DNA of 11,279 nt from Baffinella frigidus (Eukaryota; Cryptophyceae; Cryptomonadales; Baffinellaceae): contig MU647377.1 in the NCBI GenBank assembly GCA_026770585.1, positions 23,173-34,451 on the forward strand, in the 5' to 3' direction. This document shows positions 1-6,346 of the stretch, in pieces; the stretch's first letter is position 1; every line of letters begins with the position of its first letter. The notes under the pieces were generated by a model. The model did no database searches. It had not been told where the DNA came from and worked only from the letters and a program-made list of their open reading frames with translations. Made by a program: the position numbers and the translations under genes.

Positions 1-60
1 GTAGGGTGTAGGGTGTAGGGTGTAGGGCGTTGTGTTTGGGGTTCAGGGTGTAGGGCGTGG
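1..60 (+). repeat. TGTAGGG heptamer array (left edge)
   Basis: Four consecutive GGGTGTA units open the window and then degrade into TTCAGGG-like and GGGCGT variants. This is the right end of a telomere-like heptamer array that continues beyond the window on the left. The G-rich strand is the + strand, as in all the larger arrays here. Confidence 0.85.
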
Positions 61-79
61 GGTTTCAAACCCCACGAAA

Positions 80-358
80 ACTCAGGATTCGCCCAGAGAG
101 ACTCAGGATTGACCCAGAAAGACTCAGGATTGACTCAGAGGGACTTAGGATTCAGTCAGTATCACTCAGGATTCGCCCAGAAAGACTCAGGATTCACCCA
201 GAAAACTCAAGATTCAGCCAGAAAAACTTAGGATTCACCCAAAGAAACTCAGGATTCACCCAGAGAGACTCAGGATTCGCCCAGAAAGACTCAAGATCCA
301 CCCAGAAAAACGAAGGATTGACTCAGAGGGACTCGGGATTTACTCAGAGGGACTTGGG
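80..358 (+). repeat. 21-bp minisatellite, about 13 units
   Basis: Tandem units of the form ACTCAGGATTCRCCCAGARAG repeat with a 21-bp period; one unit is a base short, which shifts the reading frame part-way. Units differ by scattered substitutions. Because 21 is a multiple of 3 the block stays open and would encode a heptapeptide repeat (LRIxPER, then SGFTQRD), but the open frame has no ATG: it begins only at a GTG inside the flanking heptamers. I read it as non-coding satellite DNA. The period equals three heptamers, so descent from the flanking arrays is possible but not shown. Confidence 0.85.
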
Positions 359-360
359 AG

Positions 361-489
361 AGAGTTTACTTTGGGCAGTAAAACACCCATTTCCCGCTAA
401 AAACTGGTGTTTCTGACTAAAACCCGCCAGTTTTATGGGTGGCGGAGCTTAAAAACTGATGGGTGACCCTCACCTTGACTCGTCGGCCA
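361..489. other. Short unique spacer with small inverted repeats
   Basis: This is non-repetitive DNA between the minisatellite and the next heptamer array. It contains a small hairpin (CCGCCA at 424-429 against TGGCGG at 440-445) and several AAAACACCC / GGTGTTT-like inverted words. It may be the remnant of a decayed foldback element. No gene is visible. Confidence 0.45.
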
Positions 490-1546
490 CACTAGGGGTT
501 TGGGGTTCAGGGTGTAGGGTGTGGGGTTTAGGGTTCGGGTTTGAGGGTCAAGTGTTTAGGGTTTACGGGTTTGGTTTACGGGTTCGGGGTTCTGGGATTA
601 GGGACAGTGTTTTAGGGTTCAGGGTGTGGGGTGAGTGTTTAGGGTTTAGGGTTTAGGGCTTAGGGTTCAGGGTGCAGGGTTTAGGGCTTAGAGTTTAGGG
701 TTTAGGTTTCAGGGTTTGGGGTTTAGGGCTAAGGACTTGGGGGGTAGGGCTTACGGTGGAAGGTGTCGGGTGTAGGGTTCGGGGTTAAGGATGTAGGGGG
801 TTCAGGGTTTATTGTTCACGGTACAGGATGTAGGGTTCAGGGCTTAGGGCTCAGGGGCTAGGGCTTAGGGTGCAGGGTATAGGGTGTAGGGTGAAGGGTT
901 TAGGCGGTAGGGGGTTTAGGGTTTAGGGTTTAGGGTACTGGGTGTAGGGTTTGGGGTTTAGGCTTTGGGTTTTTGGATTTAGGGCTTAGGGTTGAGGGTT
1001 TAGGGTTTGGGGTTTAGGGTTTGGGGTGTATGGTTCGGGGTTCAAGATCAGAGTTTAGGGTTTAGGGTTAACGGTTTGGGTTTCAGGTTGGTAGGGTTCA
1101 GAATTTAGGGTTCAGGTTTCAGGGTTTCGGGTTTAGGGTTTAGGGTTTAGGGTGTAGGGTGTAGGGTGTAGGGTGTAGGGTGTGGGGCGTAGGGATAAGG
1201 TTTAGGGTGTAGGGTTCAGGGTGGTAGGGTTCAGGGTTTATGGTTTGGGGCGTAAGGTGTAGGGTGTAGGGTTCAGGGTTTAAAGTTTCGGTTTGAGGGT
1301 GGTTCAGGGTTTGGGTTTAGGGTTTATTGTTTCGGGTTTACGGTGTAGGGTTTAGGGGTGAGGGTTCAGGGTTCAGGGTTCAGGGTCTAGGGTACTGGTT
1401 TTAGGGTGGTAGGTTGTTCGGGGTTTAGGGTTTAGGGTTTAGGGTTTATCGTTTGGGGTTTAGGTGTTAAGGGTTTCAGTTCAGAGTTTCGGGGTTTTGG
1501 TTTCGGGTTCAGGGTTTAGGGATGGGGGTTGAGGGTGGTAGGGTGG
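490..1546 (+). repeat. Degenerate TTTAGGG-type heptamer array
   Basis: About 1.05 kb of plant-type telomere-like repeats, mostly TTTAGGG, TTCAGGG and TGTAGGG with frequent single-base changes and length slips. A purer TGTAGGG run lies near 1143-1180 and TTTAGGG runs near 1125-1145 and 1425-1450. All units point the same way. No gene is present; open frames across it are by-products of the 7-nt period. Confidence 0.9.
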
Positions 1547-1548
1547 TA

Positions 1549-1712
1549 CAGGGGTATCTGGGCTTTAAGAAACCAGAACTTAAGAACACAGACCGGATTT
1601 GGGCCCTCGTTTTCTTAATTCAGTAGTGCAGTCAACCTGCTGGTACTCATTTAAGAAAACAGACATCGGCCGATGTTGGAGCACCCGTGTTCTTATGCCC
1701 CAGATGCCCCTG
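1549..1712. mobile_element. MITE family A, copy 1 (A1)
   Basis: A 164-bp non-autonomous element inserted in the heptamer array. Its ends are inverted repeats of about 23 bp: the left begins CAGGGGTATCTGGGC and the right, reverse-complemented, begins CAGGGGCATCTGGGG. TA dinucleotides flank it (1547-1548 and 1713-1714), and removing element plus one TA restores GGGTGGTAGGGTG, a sequence also present just upstream. TA duplication fits Tc1/mariner-type transposition. A second copy, A2, is at 5318-5602; A1 lacks about 20 bp of A2's internal hairpin. No ORF. Confidence 0.85.
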
Positions 1713-2170
1713 TAGGGTGTAGGGTGTAGGGTGTAGGGTGTAGGTTGTAGGGGGTTTAGGGTTTGGGGTTCAGGGCGTGAAGTGTGGGCTTTAGGGTTTT
1801 GGGTTTTGGGTTGAGGGTTGAGGGTTTAGGGTTGAAGGTTTAGGATTAAGGGTTTGGGGTTTTGGGTGTGGGGTGTAGGGTTTAGGGTTTAGGGAGGGTG
1901 CTTTAGGGTTTAGGGTTTTGGGTTCAAGGGTTTAGGGTTTAGGGTTTAGAGTTTAGGGTTTAGGGTTTAGGGTTTAGGGTTGCGATTTTAGGGTTTAGGT
2001 TTCAGGGTTTATGGTTTAGGGTTTAGACTTCGGGGTTAGGGTTTAGGGTGTAGGGTTTAGGGTGGTAGGGTGGTAGGGTTCAGGGTTGAGGGTGTAGGGT
2101 GTAGGGTGAAAGGTGGAGGCTGCAGGTTGTAGGTGGTAAATTTTAGGGGTAAGGGGTAGTGGGTAGGGGT
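1713..2170 (+). repeat. Degenerate TTTAGGG/TGTAGGG heptamer array
   Basis: Continuation of the array interrupted by A1. It starts with a TGTAGGG run, passes through mixed TTTAGGG and TTGAGGG units with a fairly pure TTTAGGG run near 1935-1980, and decays into GGGGTTAG-like words before MITE B1. No gene. Confidence 0.88.
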
Positions 2171-2173
2171 TAG

Positions 2174-2201
2174 GCTTGAACACCCTTGCCATCCCGACCG
2201 G
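2174..2201 (+). repeat. 28-bp direct repeat, copy 1
   Basis: The segment TTGAACACCCTTGCCATCC and its flanks recurs as a diverged copy at 2414-2441, where the constant part is TTGAACA...TGCCATCCCGACCGG. MITE B1 lies directly after this copy, and a (GA)n tract follows the second. The repeat may be a remnant of an older element or of a local duplication. Confidence 0.6.
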
Positions 2202-2205
2202 GCTA

Positions 2206-2322
2206 CAGGGGTACCTCGCTCATAATAAACCGCCTCCCCCAAGGACCCTACAGTAGGGGCATGCCTAGGGCTCTATGGTAGTCCTAGGGGGGTGGCGGTT
2301 TCTTGTGAGCGAGGTACCCCTG
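2206..2322. mobile_element. MITE family B, copy 1 (B1)
   Basis: A 117-bp foldback element. The left end reads CAGGGGTACCTCGCTCATAA; the right end, reverse-complemented, reads CAGGGGTACCTCGCTCACAA. TA flanks both sides (2204-2205, 2323-2324). The interior carries the CCTAGG / CCTACxGTAGG core shared with other families. Three more copies are at 4504-4609, 7953-8073 and 8597-8713. The terminal CAGGGGTA is shared with family A, suggesting mobilisation by the same or a related, absent transposase. Confidence 0.88.
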
Positions 2323-2324
2323 TA

Positions 2325-2453
2325 CGAATCGAGATGGCTATCGCACTTTGAGGTTCCACCCTGAACCCTGAGGGTTTACGGTTTAGGTTTTAGGGTTAAG
2401 GTTTGCGGATTAGGGTTGAACAAGAGTGCCATCCCGACCGGATGCGTCTAGGT

Positions 2454-2457
<4 letters not shown>
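2325..2457 (+). other. Mixed spacer with short heptamer remnants
   Basis: Unique DNA followed by a short heptamer patch. Around 2354-2372 the telomere-like words run first in the C-rich orientation (ACCCTGAACCC) and then in the G-rich one (GAGGGTTTACGG), a small inversion point. The second copy of the 28-bp direct repeat lies at 2414-2441. Confidence 0.6.
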
Positions 2458-2516
<59 letters not shown>

Positions 2517-2526
2517 AGAGAAAGAG
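2458..2526 (+). repeat. (GA)n microsatellite
   Basis: About 25 GA dinucleotides grade into GAAA-type units, giving a 69-bp purine tract. The opposite strand would read as a run of Ser-Leu codons, which is an artefact. A short C-rich telomere-like patch (CCCAACCCCCAAACC) follows near 2546-2570. Confidence 0.95.
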
Positions 2527-2653
2527 GTGATCGCGCTGCTGCACCCAACCCCCAAACCGTGAACCCTGACATTTGGTGCAACAGGGTGTACATGTAGGCC
2601 TTCACCCCCACGAAGCTTCGTACGAGGTGCTTGGTTAGTTAGCTCGCCCTAGT

Positions 2654-2919
2654 GGACGAGACGTTAATTCCCATACCTACCCTCCGGGATGGTCGATGGC
2701 ATCTTGAGCCCCCTGGTCTCGTCGAATCCCTCCCCCTAGCGTGCGCCGTCGGTTTGTCAACTTATTAAATCTCGCGTCCCCCCCTTTGGTGCTTTGTATT
2801 ACACTCTCACATCGCCTCTTCCTCGCACCCCACTTGGTTAATGGCTGGGGATGAAACTGGCGATGTCGAAACCCGGTACGAGCTCGTACGAGCCTCGTAC
2901 AGGGTATCACGTCTCGTCC
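2654..2919. other. Inverted-repeat-bounded segment, possible element K
   Basis: The left edge reads GGACGAGACGTTAATTCCC; the right edge, reverse-complemented, reads GGACGAGACGTGATACCC. The first 11 bp are identical, followed by partial matches. This could be a 266-bp MITE-like element, but no clear target duplication is visible and only one copy exists here. Near the right end lie nested palindromes of the CGTACGAG type (2876-2889 and 2886-2900). The interior has no convincing gene. Confidence 0.4.
2789..2871 (+). pseudogene. Possible decayed copy of the 3' end of the 3426-4268 reading frame
   Basis: Positions 2843-2869 match 4216-4242 at 26 of 27 bases (GGCTGGGG then TGAAACTGGCGATGTCGA). 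The match fades upstream through CCACxTGGxTxAx and may reach a shared GTGCTTTG at 2789 and 4158. In the frame matching the intact copy this segment carries a TAA stop, so it could not encode the same peptide end. A duplicated fragment is the simplest reading; a shared mobile-element sequence in both places is the alternative. Confidence 0.35.
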
Positions 2920-3125
2920 CTTGGCTTGATCAATTCCTTGTCGCCCTGAATCAAGGCGAAATTCCGGTTGGAATCCACAGCAATGGATAAGATTCTAGCA
3001 CAAATCGCTTAGATGGACTGTATCGTAAGCCCAGCTGGGAGTTTGTGGGGCAACAGGTTGTGGGGGGCAAGATTAAGAAACCTGAAACGAGAATAAGAAA
3101 CCTGAAATACGAAGCCTTCGTACGT

Positions 3126-3187
3126 GTCGCACCTCGCCGCGTCCTACGAGTACGAGGCTCGTATCAATAGGCGTCGCACCTCGCCGC
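3126..3187 (+). repeat. Pair of GTCGCACCTCGCCGC direct repeats around a palindrome
   Basis: GTCGCACCTCGCCGC occurs at 3126-3140 and 3173-3187. Between them is the interrupted palindrome TACGAGGCTCGTA (3151-3163), similar to the CGTACGAG palindromes near 2876-2900. No gene is apparent from 2920 to 3285; the remainder is unique DNA, including a short tandem of AAGAAACCTGAAA at about 3074-3105. Confidence 0.6.
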
Positions 3188-3287
3188 TTTATTTACAGTA
3201 GTATTTACAGGGATGGGGCAATTGTTGGGGCCACAATCGATCATCTTCTCAGCGAAGGTCCTAGGATCCTACCTGCCACCCTGCAGC

Positions 3288-3351
3288 ATTCATGTCAGCA
3301 TTGGGACGGGTCGGGACGGGTTGCCCGACCCGTCCCAATGCTGACATGAAT
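3288..3351. repeat. Perfect 28-bp inverted repeat (hairpin)
   Basis: Left arm 3288-3315 starts ATTCATGTCAGCATTGGGAC; right arm 3324-3351 is its exact reverse complement, with an 8-nt spacer ACGGGTTG at 3316-3323. The inner arm contains the doubled word GGGACGGGTCGGG. It lies about 75 bp upstream of where the coding frame opens. It may be a minimal foldback element; it is too long and GC-rich in context to be chance. Confidence 0.85.
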
Positions 3352-3485
3352 CGTTGTAAATTGCAGGATTGAGCATCAGCATTAGCAAAACATGAATGGT
3401 CACGACGTGCTCAAGTCGGACATGATGGTTTCGTGATGATCTATCTCAGCACCACGGTTCCTTGCTTCTGAAAGACAAGAAACTC

Positions 3486-3866
3486 ACGCACACCACGAAC
3501 GTCCGCACATACGCCTCCCCACCCTCCCCAGCACCCACCCTTTTAACGAATCCTGGCACAGCCACCATGAACTGCGACAAGGCAGAAGGTTGCGACGACT
3601 CGCTCTCATGCATCGACGACATGCGCCGCATTGACGCCCCCTCCCCGGCATCCGCGCTCGACGATCCTGGCACGCACACCATGAACGCCCGCACTGACGC
3701 CTCCCCACCCTCTCCGGCACCCGCGCTCGTCGACGATCCTGGCACGGACAACATGAACTGCCGCACCGTAGAAGATTGCGACGAGTTCCTCTCCTGCATC
3801 GGCGACATGCGCCGCATTGACGCCTCCTCCCCTTCCCCGGCACCCGCGCGCATCGACGATCTCGAG
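3486..3866 (+). repeat. 62-codon tandem duplication within the coding frame
   Basis: Unit 1 is 3486-3671 and unit 2 is 3672-3866, in frame. Each encodes THTxNxRTxASPPSPAP, then a linker, then MNC...SCIxDMRRIDA. Within each unit the SPAPALxDDPGT linker itself recurs, giving about four linker copies, so the repeat is nested. Differences between units are mostly single-codon substitutions with only in-frame length changes. Confidence 0.8.
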
Positions 3867-4268
3867 ACGAGTCTCCGGCGCATGCGCGCCATGTATGCCG
3901 AGCAAGGCGCGCAAGAGGCCCTCGCCAACAAGGCGGATGCCTGCACCCCAGCAGCTGACACCCACAAGGAACGTCGAGAGAGGGAAGCTCTGTGGAGAGA
4001 GGTGGCCGGACCACGCGAGAACATCCAACGCCCCGCACCCGAAAAACTCAGAGTCCTGCGCTCCTCGCCCCAACCCGCGTCCAGTGGGGAAGCGGACCAG
4101 TGCGAGCGCCCGAGGCCTCCCACCCGCGCAGTCTCCTCAGAGCACGGAGCACGTTCCGTGCTTTGGTTTGATGCGAAGGCAGTCCTTGCCGCAGCCGTCT
4201 CTCCACATGGGTCACGGCTGGGGGTGAAACTGGCGATGTCGAGAACCATGCGCAGGGAAAAGTTGTGA
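3567..4268 (+). CDS. Putative protein with internal tandem repeats, family unknown
   Basis: The best coding candidate in the window. The frame is open from 3426 with no ATG until 3567, where GCCACCATGA is a strong eukaryotic initiation context; the product from there is 233 residues and ends at TGA 4266-4268. Third codon positions are strongly C-biased (AAC, GAC, GCC, TCC, CGC, CTC, ATC) and first positions favour purines, unlike the surrounding DNA. A 62-codon unit is duplicated in tandem and begins upstream of this ATG, so the true start may be in an upstream exon; CTATCTCAG at 3441-3449 could be a splice acceptor. The repeats carry Cys/Asp-rich MNC...DCD..LSCI.DMRRIDA motifs separated by SPAPALxDDPGT linkers. 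A charged, probably helical stretch follows (LRRMRAMYAEQ to KERREREALWREV), then a Pro/Arg-rich tail. No signal peptide, membrane segment or known domain is recognisable. The antisense strand is also open, but its codon pattern is less coding-like. Confidence 0.5.
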   Translation: MNCDKAEGCDDSLSCIDDMRRIDAPSPASALDDPGTHTMNARTDASPPSPAPALVDDPGTDNMNCRTVEDCDEFLSCIGDMRRIDASSPSPAPARIDDLETSLRRMRAMYAEQGAQEALANKADACTPAADTHKERREREALWREVAGPRENIQRPAPEKLRVLRSSPQPASSGEADQCERPRPPTRAVSSEHGARSVLWFDAKAVLAAAVSPHGSRLGVKLAMSRTMRREKL

Positions 4269-4379
4269 TTATGTGATGCGAGTGGTGAATACATGAACTC
4301 AGACCCGCGAGATAAGTGTGTGGCGAGCGCGTGCACGCGAGAGCCAGAGAGAGAGAGAGAGATGTGCTGCAAAGCAACG

Positions 4380-4459
4380 TCCTTTAGGTCCTTGCGGTTC
4401 TTTCAACTCCCACTACGCGGACACTGGATTTTATCTGCAGAAAAGCCATGCTTCCTTTC
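4380..4459 (+). repeat. G-type dispersed repeat, copy 1 (G1)
   Basis: Begins TCCTTTAGGTCCTTGCGGTT, passes through an ACGCGGACACTGGA core and ends GAAAAGCCATGCTTCCTTTC. Related copies: 5022-5103, 10327-10398 and, inverted, 8535-8596. The H-type repeats share its first 20 or so bases and its CTGCAGAAA...GCATG end but have a different middle. A small (GA)n tract precedes it at about 4345-4362. Confidence 0.75.
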
Positions 4460-4483
4460 GGGCGTCGCCTCGGCATTTCTAAC

Positions 4484-4657
4484 GCACCTGCTGCGTGCAA
4501 CTACCGGGGTACCTCGCTCATAAGAAACGCCTACCCCCCTAGGATCACCATAGGGCCCTACTGTAGAGTCCTAGGGGGTTGGGTGTTTCTTATGAGCGAG
4601 ATTCCCCTGTATCCACACAGCGGGCTACGAAGGGATTTTCGGGCACCTGCTGCGTGC
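4484..4657 (+). repeat. 15-bp direct repeat flanking B2
   Basis: GCACCTGCTGCGTGC occurs at 4484-4498 and 4643-4657, on either side of MITE B2 and its short flanks. It is not adjacent to the B2 ends, so it is not a target duplication; a local duplication older than B2 is more likely. Confidence 0.55.
4504..4609. mobile_element. MITE family B, copy 2 (B2)
   Basis: A 106-bp B element with left end CCGGGGTACCTCGCTCATAA and right end GAGCGAGATTCCCCTG, flanked by TA at 4502-4503 and 4610-4611. The interior shows GGGCCCTACTGTAGAGTCCTAGG, written here in two overlapping parts: GGGCCCTACTGTAG and AGTCCTAGG. It is the shortest copy, having lost part of the core seen in B3 and B4. Confidence 0.85.
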
Positions 4658-5010
4658 GACGTTGCACGCGAGCCACCAAGAATCGTGGGAGGCCGCGCAG
4701 GCCCAGGCCCGACACACAAGCGAGACCAAAGATACCTTCATTAGTCAACCACCGAGGCTCGTCACCTGTCCGACCGAGGCTCACAAATCGGCTAGATAAT
4801 GCCAGGGGAAATATGTATTTCTAATCATGGATAATACAATTCCACGAATTGCATTATCGTCCTTTCATTTCAAGATATTTGACATGTTCCGTTGGTCGTG
4901 ACCACAAACATAAAATCATTTGCATGATCGTCAGAGAGGGAAAGGGAGAGGAAAAGGGAGAAGGGGGTAAACGGTGGTCATCCCCCCTGCCACTAAACCC
5001 GTCGGGTTTA
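4612..5010. other. Unique spacer with palindrome and polypurine tract
   Basis: No gene recognised. Two features stand out: a near-palindrome ATAATACAATTC / GAATTGCATTAT at 4831-4857, and a purine-rich stretch at about 4933-4975 (GAGAGGGAAAGGGAGAGG and on). Short direct words CCGAGGCTC (near 4751 and 4773) and a small palindrome AAACCCGTCGGGTTT (4995-5009) are also present. Open frames of 60-100 codons cross the region without coding character. Confidence 0.4.
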
Positions 5011-5126
5011 GTCGCTCGGGTTCCTTTAGGTCCTTTAGGTTCTTCGAGCTCTCAAAATAGGCGGACACAGGAACTTACCTGTAGGAAAGCCATGCTTCCT
5101 TTCACATCAGGTTTAACCCGAGCGAC
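5011..5126 (+). repeat. G-type repeat copy 2 (G2) bounded by inverted repeats
   Basis: The G repeat (5022-5103, TCCTTTAGGTCCTTTAGGTT to CATGCTTCCTTTC) lies between GTCGCTCGGGTT (5011-5022) and its exact reverse complement AACCCGAGCGAC (5115-5126). The 12-bp inverted repeat is not seen at other G copies, so it either marks a local insertion or arose independently. Confidence 0.65.
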
Positions 5127-5315
5127 GTCGGTCGTGCTATGCCATCAGAAACCAACACGGCGGCCACCACGCCAGCGTGTTGGTGGGGGTCAATTTGTTT
5201 AAAGAGTACCAGGGTACACGTGTTGACTTTTGAAAACCACTGTCTTGCGGGGGAATTGACTTTTTGCGACCTGTTCATAGACTCTGGCGTGGAATGCACT
5301 CCCAAGCACGGAGGC
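5127..5315 (+). other. Unique segment, possible short frame, function unknown
   Basis: A 68-codon ATG frame (5139-5345) crosses this segment and runs into MITE A2/C1. It shows no recognisable domain, and its end lies in mobile DNA, so I do not call it a gene. A 9-bp hairpin is formed by ACCAACACG (5151-5159) and CGTGTTGGT (5176-5184). Confidence 0.3.
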
Positions 5316-5317
5316 TA

Positions 5318-5602
5318 CAAGGGTATTTGGCTATCCCTTGAGTGACCAGGCCTCCAAATTTGGGGGCCTGAGGTCCTAGGCAGGTCCTAGGGCCCTACGG
5401 TAGGGCGTAAGACCTACTGGGCACTTAAGGGATACGAAACCAGAACTTAAGAACACAGACCGGATTTGCGCCCCCCGTTTTCTTAATTAAGTGCAGAGGG
5501 TTGACTTGATATTGCGTTTAGTCAACCCTCTGGTACTAATTCAAGAAAACAGACACCGGCCGATGTCGGAGCACCCGTGTTCTTATAGCCCAGATACCCC
5601 TC
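5318..5602. mobile_element. MITE family A, copy 2 (A2), interrupted by C1
   Basis: The left end is CAAGGGTATTTGGCTA (5318-5333), followed by MITE C1; A2 resumes at 5435 with CGAAACCAGAACTTAAGAAC, matching A1 closely, and ends CAGATACCCCTC at 5602. TA flanks at 5316-5317 and 5603-5604. Without C1 and one TA it is 184 bp. Its centre has a perfect 13-bp hairpin (CAGAGGGTTGACT at 5494-5506, AGTCAACCCTCTG at 5520-5532) that is only half present in A1. Confidence 0.85.
5334..5432. mobile_element. MITE family C, copy 1 (C1), nested in A2
   Basis: A 99-bp element with ends TCCCTTGAGTGACCAG and, reverse-complemented from the right, TCCCTTAAGTGCCCAG. TA at 5332-5333 and 5433-5434 is the target duplication; removing it restores the A-element sequence. 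The interior contains GGTCCTAGG and CCCTACGGTAGGGCG. Copy C2 at 7379-7479 is in the opposite orientation. Confidence 0.88.
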
Positions 5603-5615
5603 TAGGTGTCAGCCC

Positions 5616-5700
5616 TCCTTTAGGTCCTTGAGGTTTTAATTTCTCCCAACATGGCCCAACGACACGCCCTTCCGTAGAAAGGACTGCAGAGAAAGCATTT
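5616..5700 (+). repeat. H-type dispersed repeat, copy 1 (H1)
   Basis: Begins TCCTTTAGGTCCTTGAGGTT, then TTAATTTCTCCCAACATGGCCC, in parts TTAATTTCTCCCAAC and CCCAACGACACGCCCTTCCG, and ends CTGCAGAGAAAGCATTT. Other copies: 8461-8542, 9592-9676 and, inverted, 7871-7952. From 5701 to 5815 the DNA is unique apart from GAAGTTGCTTC / AGAAGTTGAAGC words that could form an imperfect hairpin. Confidence 0.8.
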
Positions 5701-5815
5701 TGGCTCACTTGGAAGTTGCTTCAGCTCTCTCTTAGAAGTTGAAGCAGCGATTCTTCCCGGAGAATCAATCCACAAATACGGGCGCAGTCCCGCCATAACT
5801 GCACGCACAGTCAGT

Positions 5816-5980
5816 TGAGGGTTTGGGGTTTGGGGTTTGGGGTTTGGGCTTTGGGCTTTGGGCTTTGGGCTTTGGGCTTTGGGCTTTGGGCTTTGGGGTT
5901 TAGGGTTCAGGGTTCTGGGTTTAGGGTCGAAGGCTTCGGGTTTCGGGTTTCGGGTTTATGGTTAAGGGTTTAGGGTTTAG
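5816..5980 (+). repeat. Heptamer array with homogenised TTTGGGC/TTTGGGG block
   Basis: About four TTTGGGG units are followed by about eight TTTGGGC units (5819-5897), then TTTAGGG, TTCAGGG and TTTCGGG variants. The 7-nt period is kept throughout although the sequence changes block by block. Element J interrupts the array at 5981. Confidence 0.9.
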
Positions 5981-6346
5981 AGCCGTTTTTTTGAGCGGGC
6001 TGATCTGAAAAACGGTCACCTCAATTTTTTAAATGGCCGGAGATCCTTTTATTTCCCCTTAGGTCCAAAATTTTAAATGGCCGCAAACAATTTTGAAAAA
6101 GACTTGATATTGTAAGGGGCCCTTACAATTTTAAATCTTTCTGCTTTACAATTGTTTTTCAAAACATTTTTTGCCCATTTTTTTCAGCCCACGGTGCCCG
6201 GCATGGCGCCCCCCACTCCCCGCACCTCAACTAACCTTGCCCCCCCTCTTCGCCCGCCTGGAACCTGAAACCAATATTCGTATCAAATCAGGCTTGAGAT
6301 GACCGTTTGTACAGGTTATTTGGACCAGACCGCTCAAAAAAACGGC
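5981..6346. mobile_element. 366-bp TIR element J inserted in telomere-like repeats
   Basis: Left end AGCCGTTTTTTTGAGCGG; right end CCGCTCAAAAAAACGGC, a perfect 17-bp inverted repeat, with a second matching block further in (AACGGTCACCTCAA against its diverged complement near 6296-6306). Flanking TTTAG at 5976-5980 and 6347-6351 could be a 4-5 bp target duplication, though the heptamer context makes it ambiguous. The interior is AT-rich, with a direct repeat of TTTAAATGGCCG, a palindrome ATTGTAAGGG/CCCTTACAAT (6109-6129) and a C-rich patch near 6205-6255. No ORF. Confidence 0.75.

Noticed and set aside
80-358. CRISPR-like array
   Set aside because: Units are contiguous with no unique spacers, and the context is eukaryotic.
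57-416. Open frame with a heptapeptide repeat (LRIxPER)
   Set aside because: It has no ATG, begins in heptamer repeats, and is explained by a 21-bp satellite whose period is a multiple of 3; an indel shifts the repeat phase within it.
459-656. Open frame in the heptamer array (VWGLGF-like repeats)
   Set aside because: A 7-nt tandem repeat read in any frame gives a 7-residue repeat without stops; there is no coding signature. The same applies to frames at 6880-7129.
2396-2611. Minus-strand frame with a Ser-Leu run
   Set aside because: The run is the translated (GA)n microsatellite.
3446-4372. Long antisense frames opposite 3426-4268
   Set aside because: Their openness follows from the GC-rich, C-ending codons of the + strand frame; third-position bias and in-frame repeat structure favour the + strand. 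The longest has no ATG at its stated 5' end.
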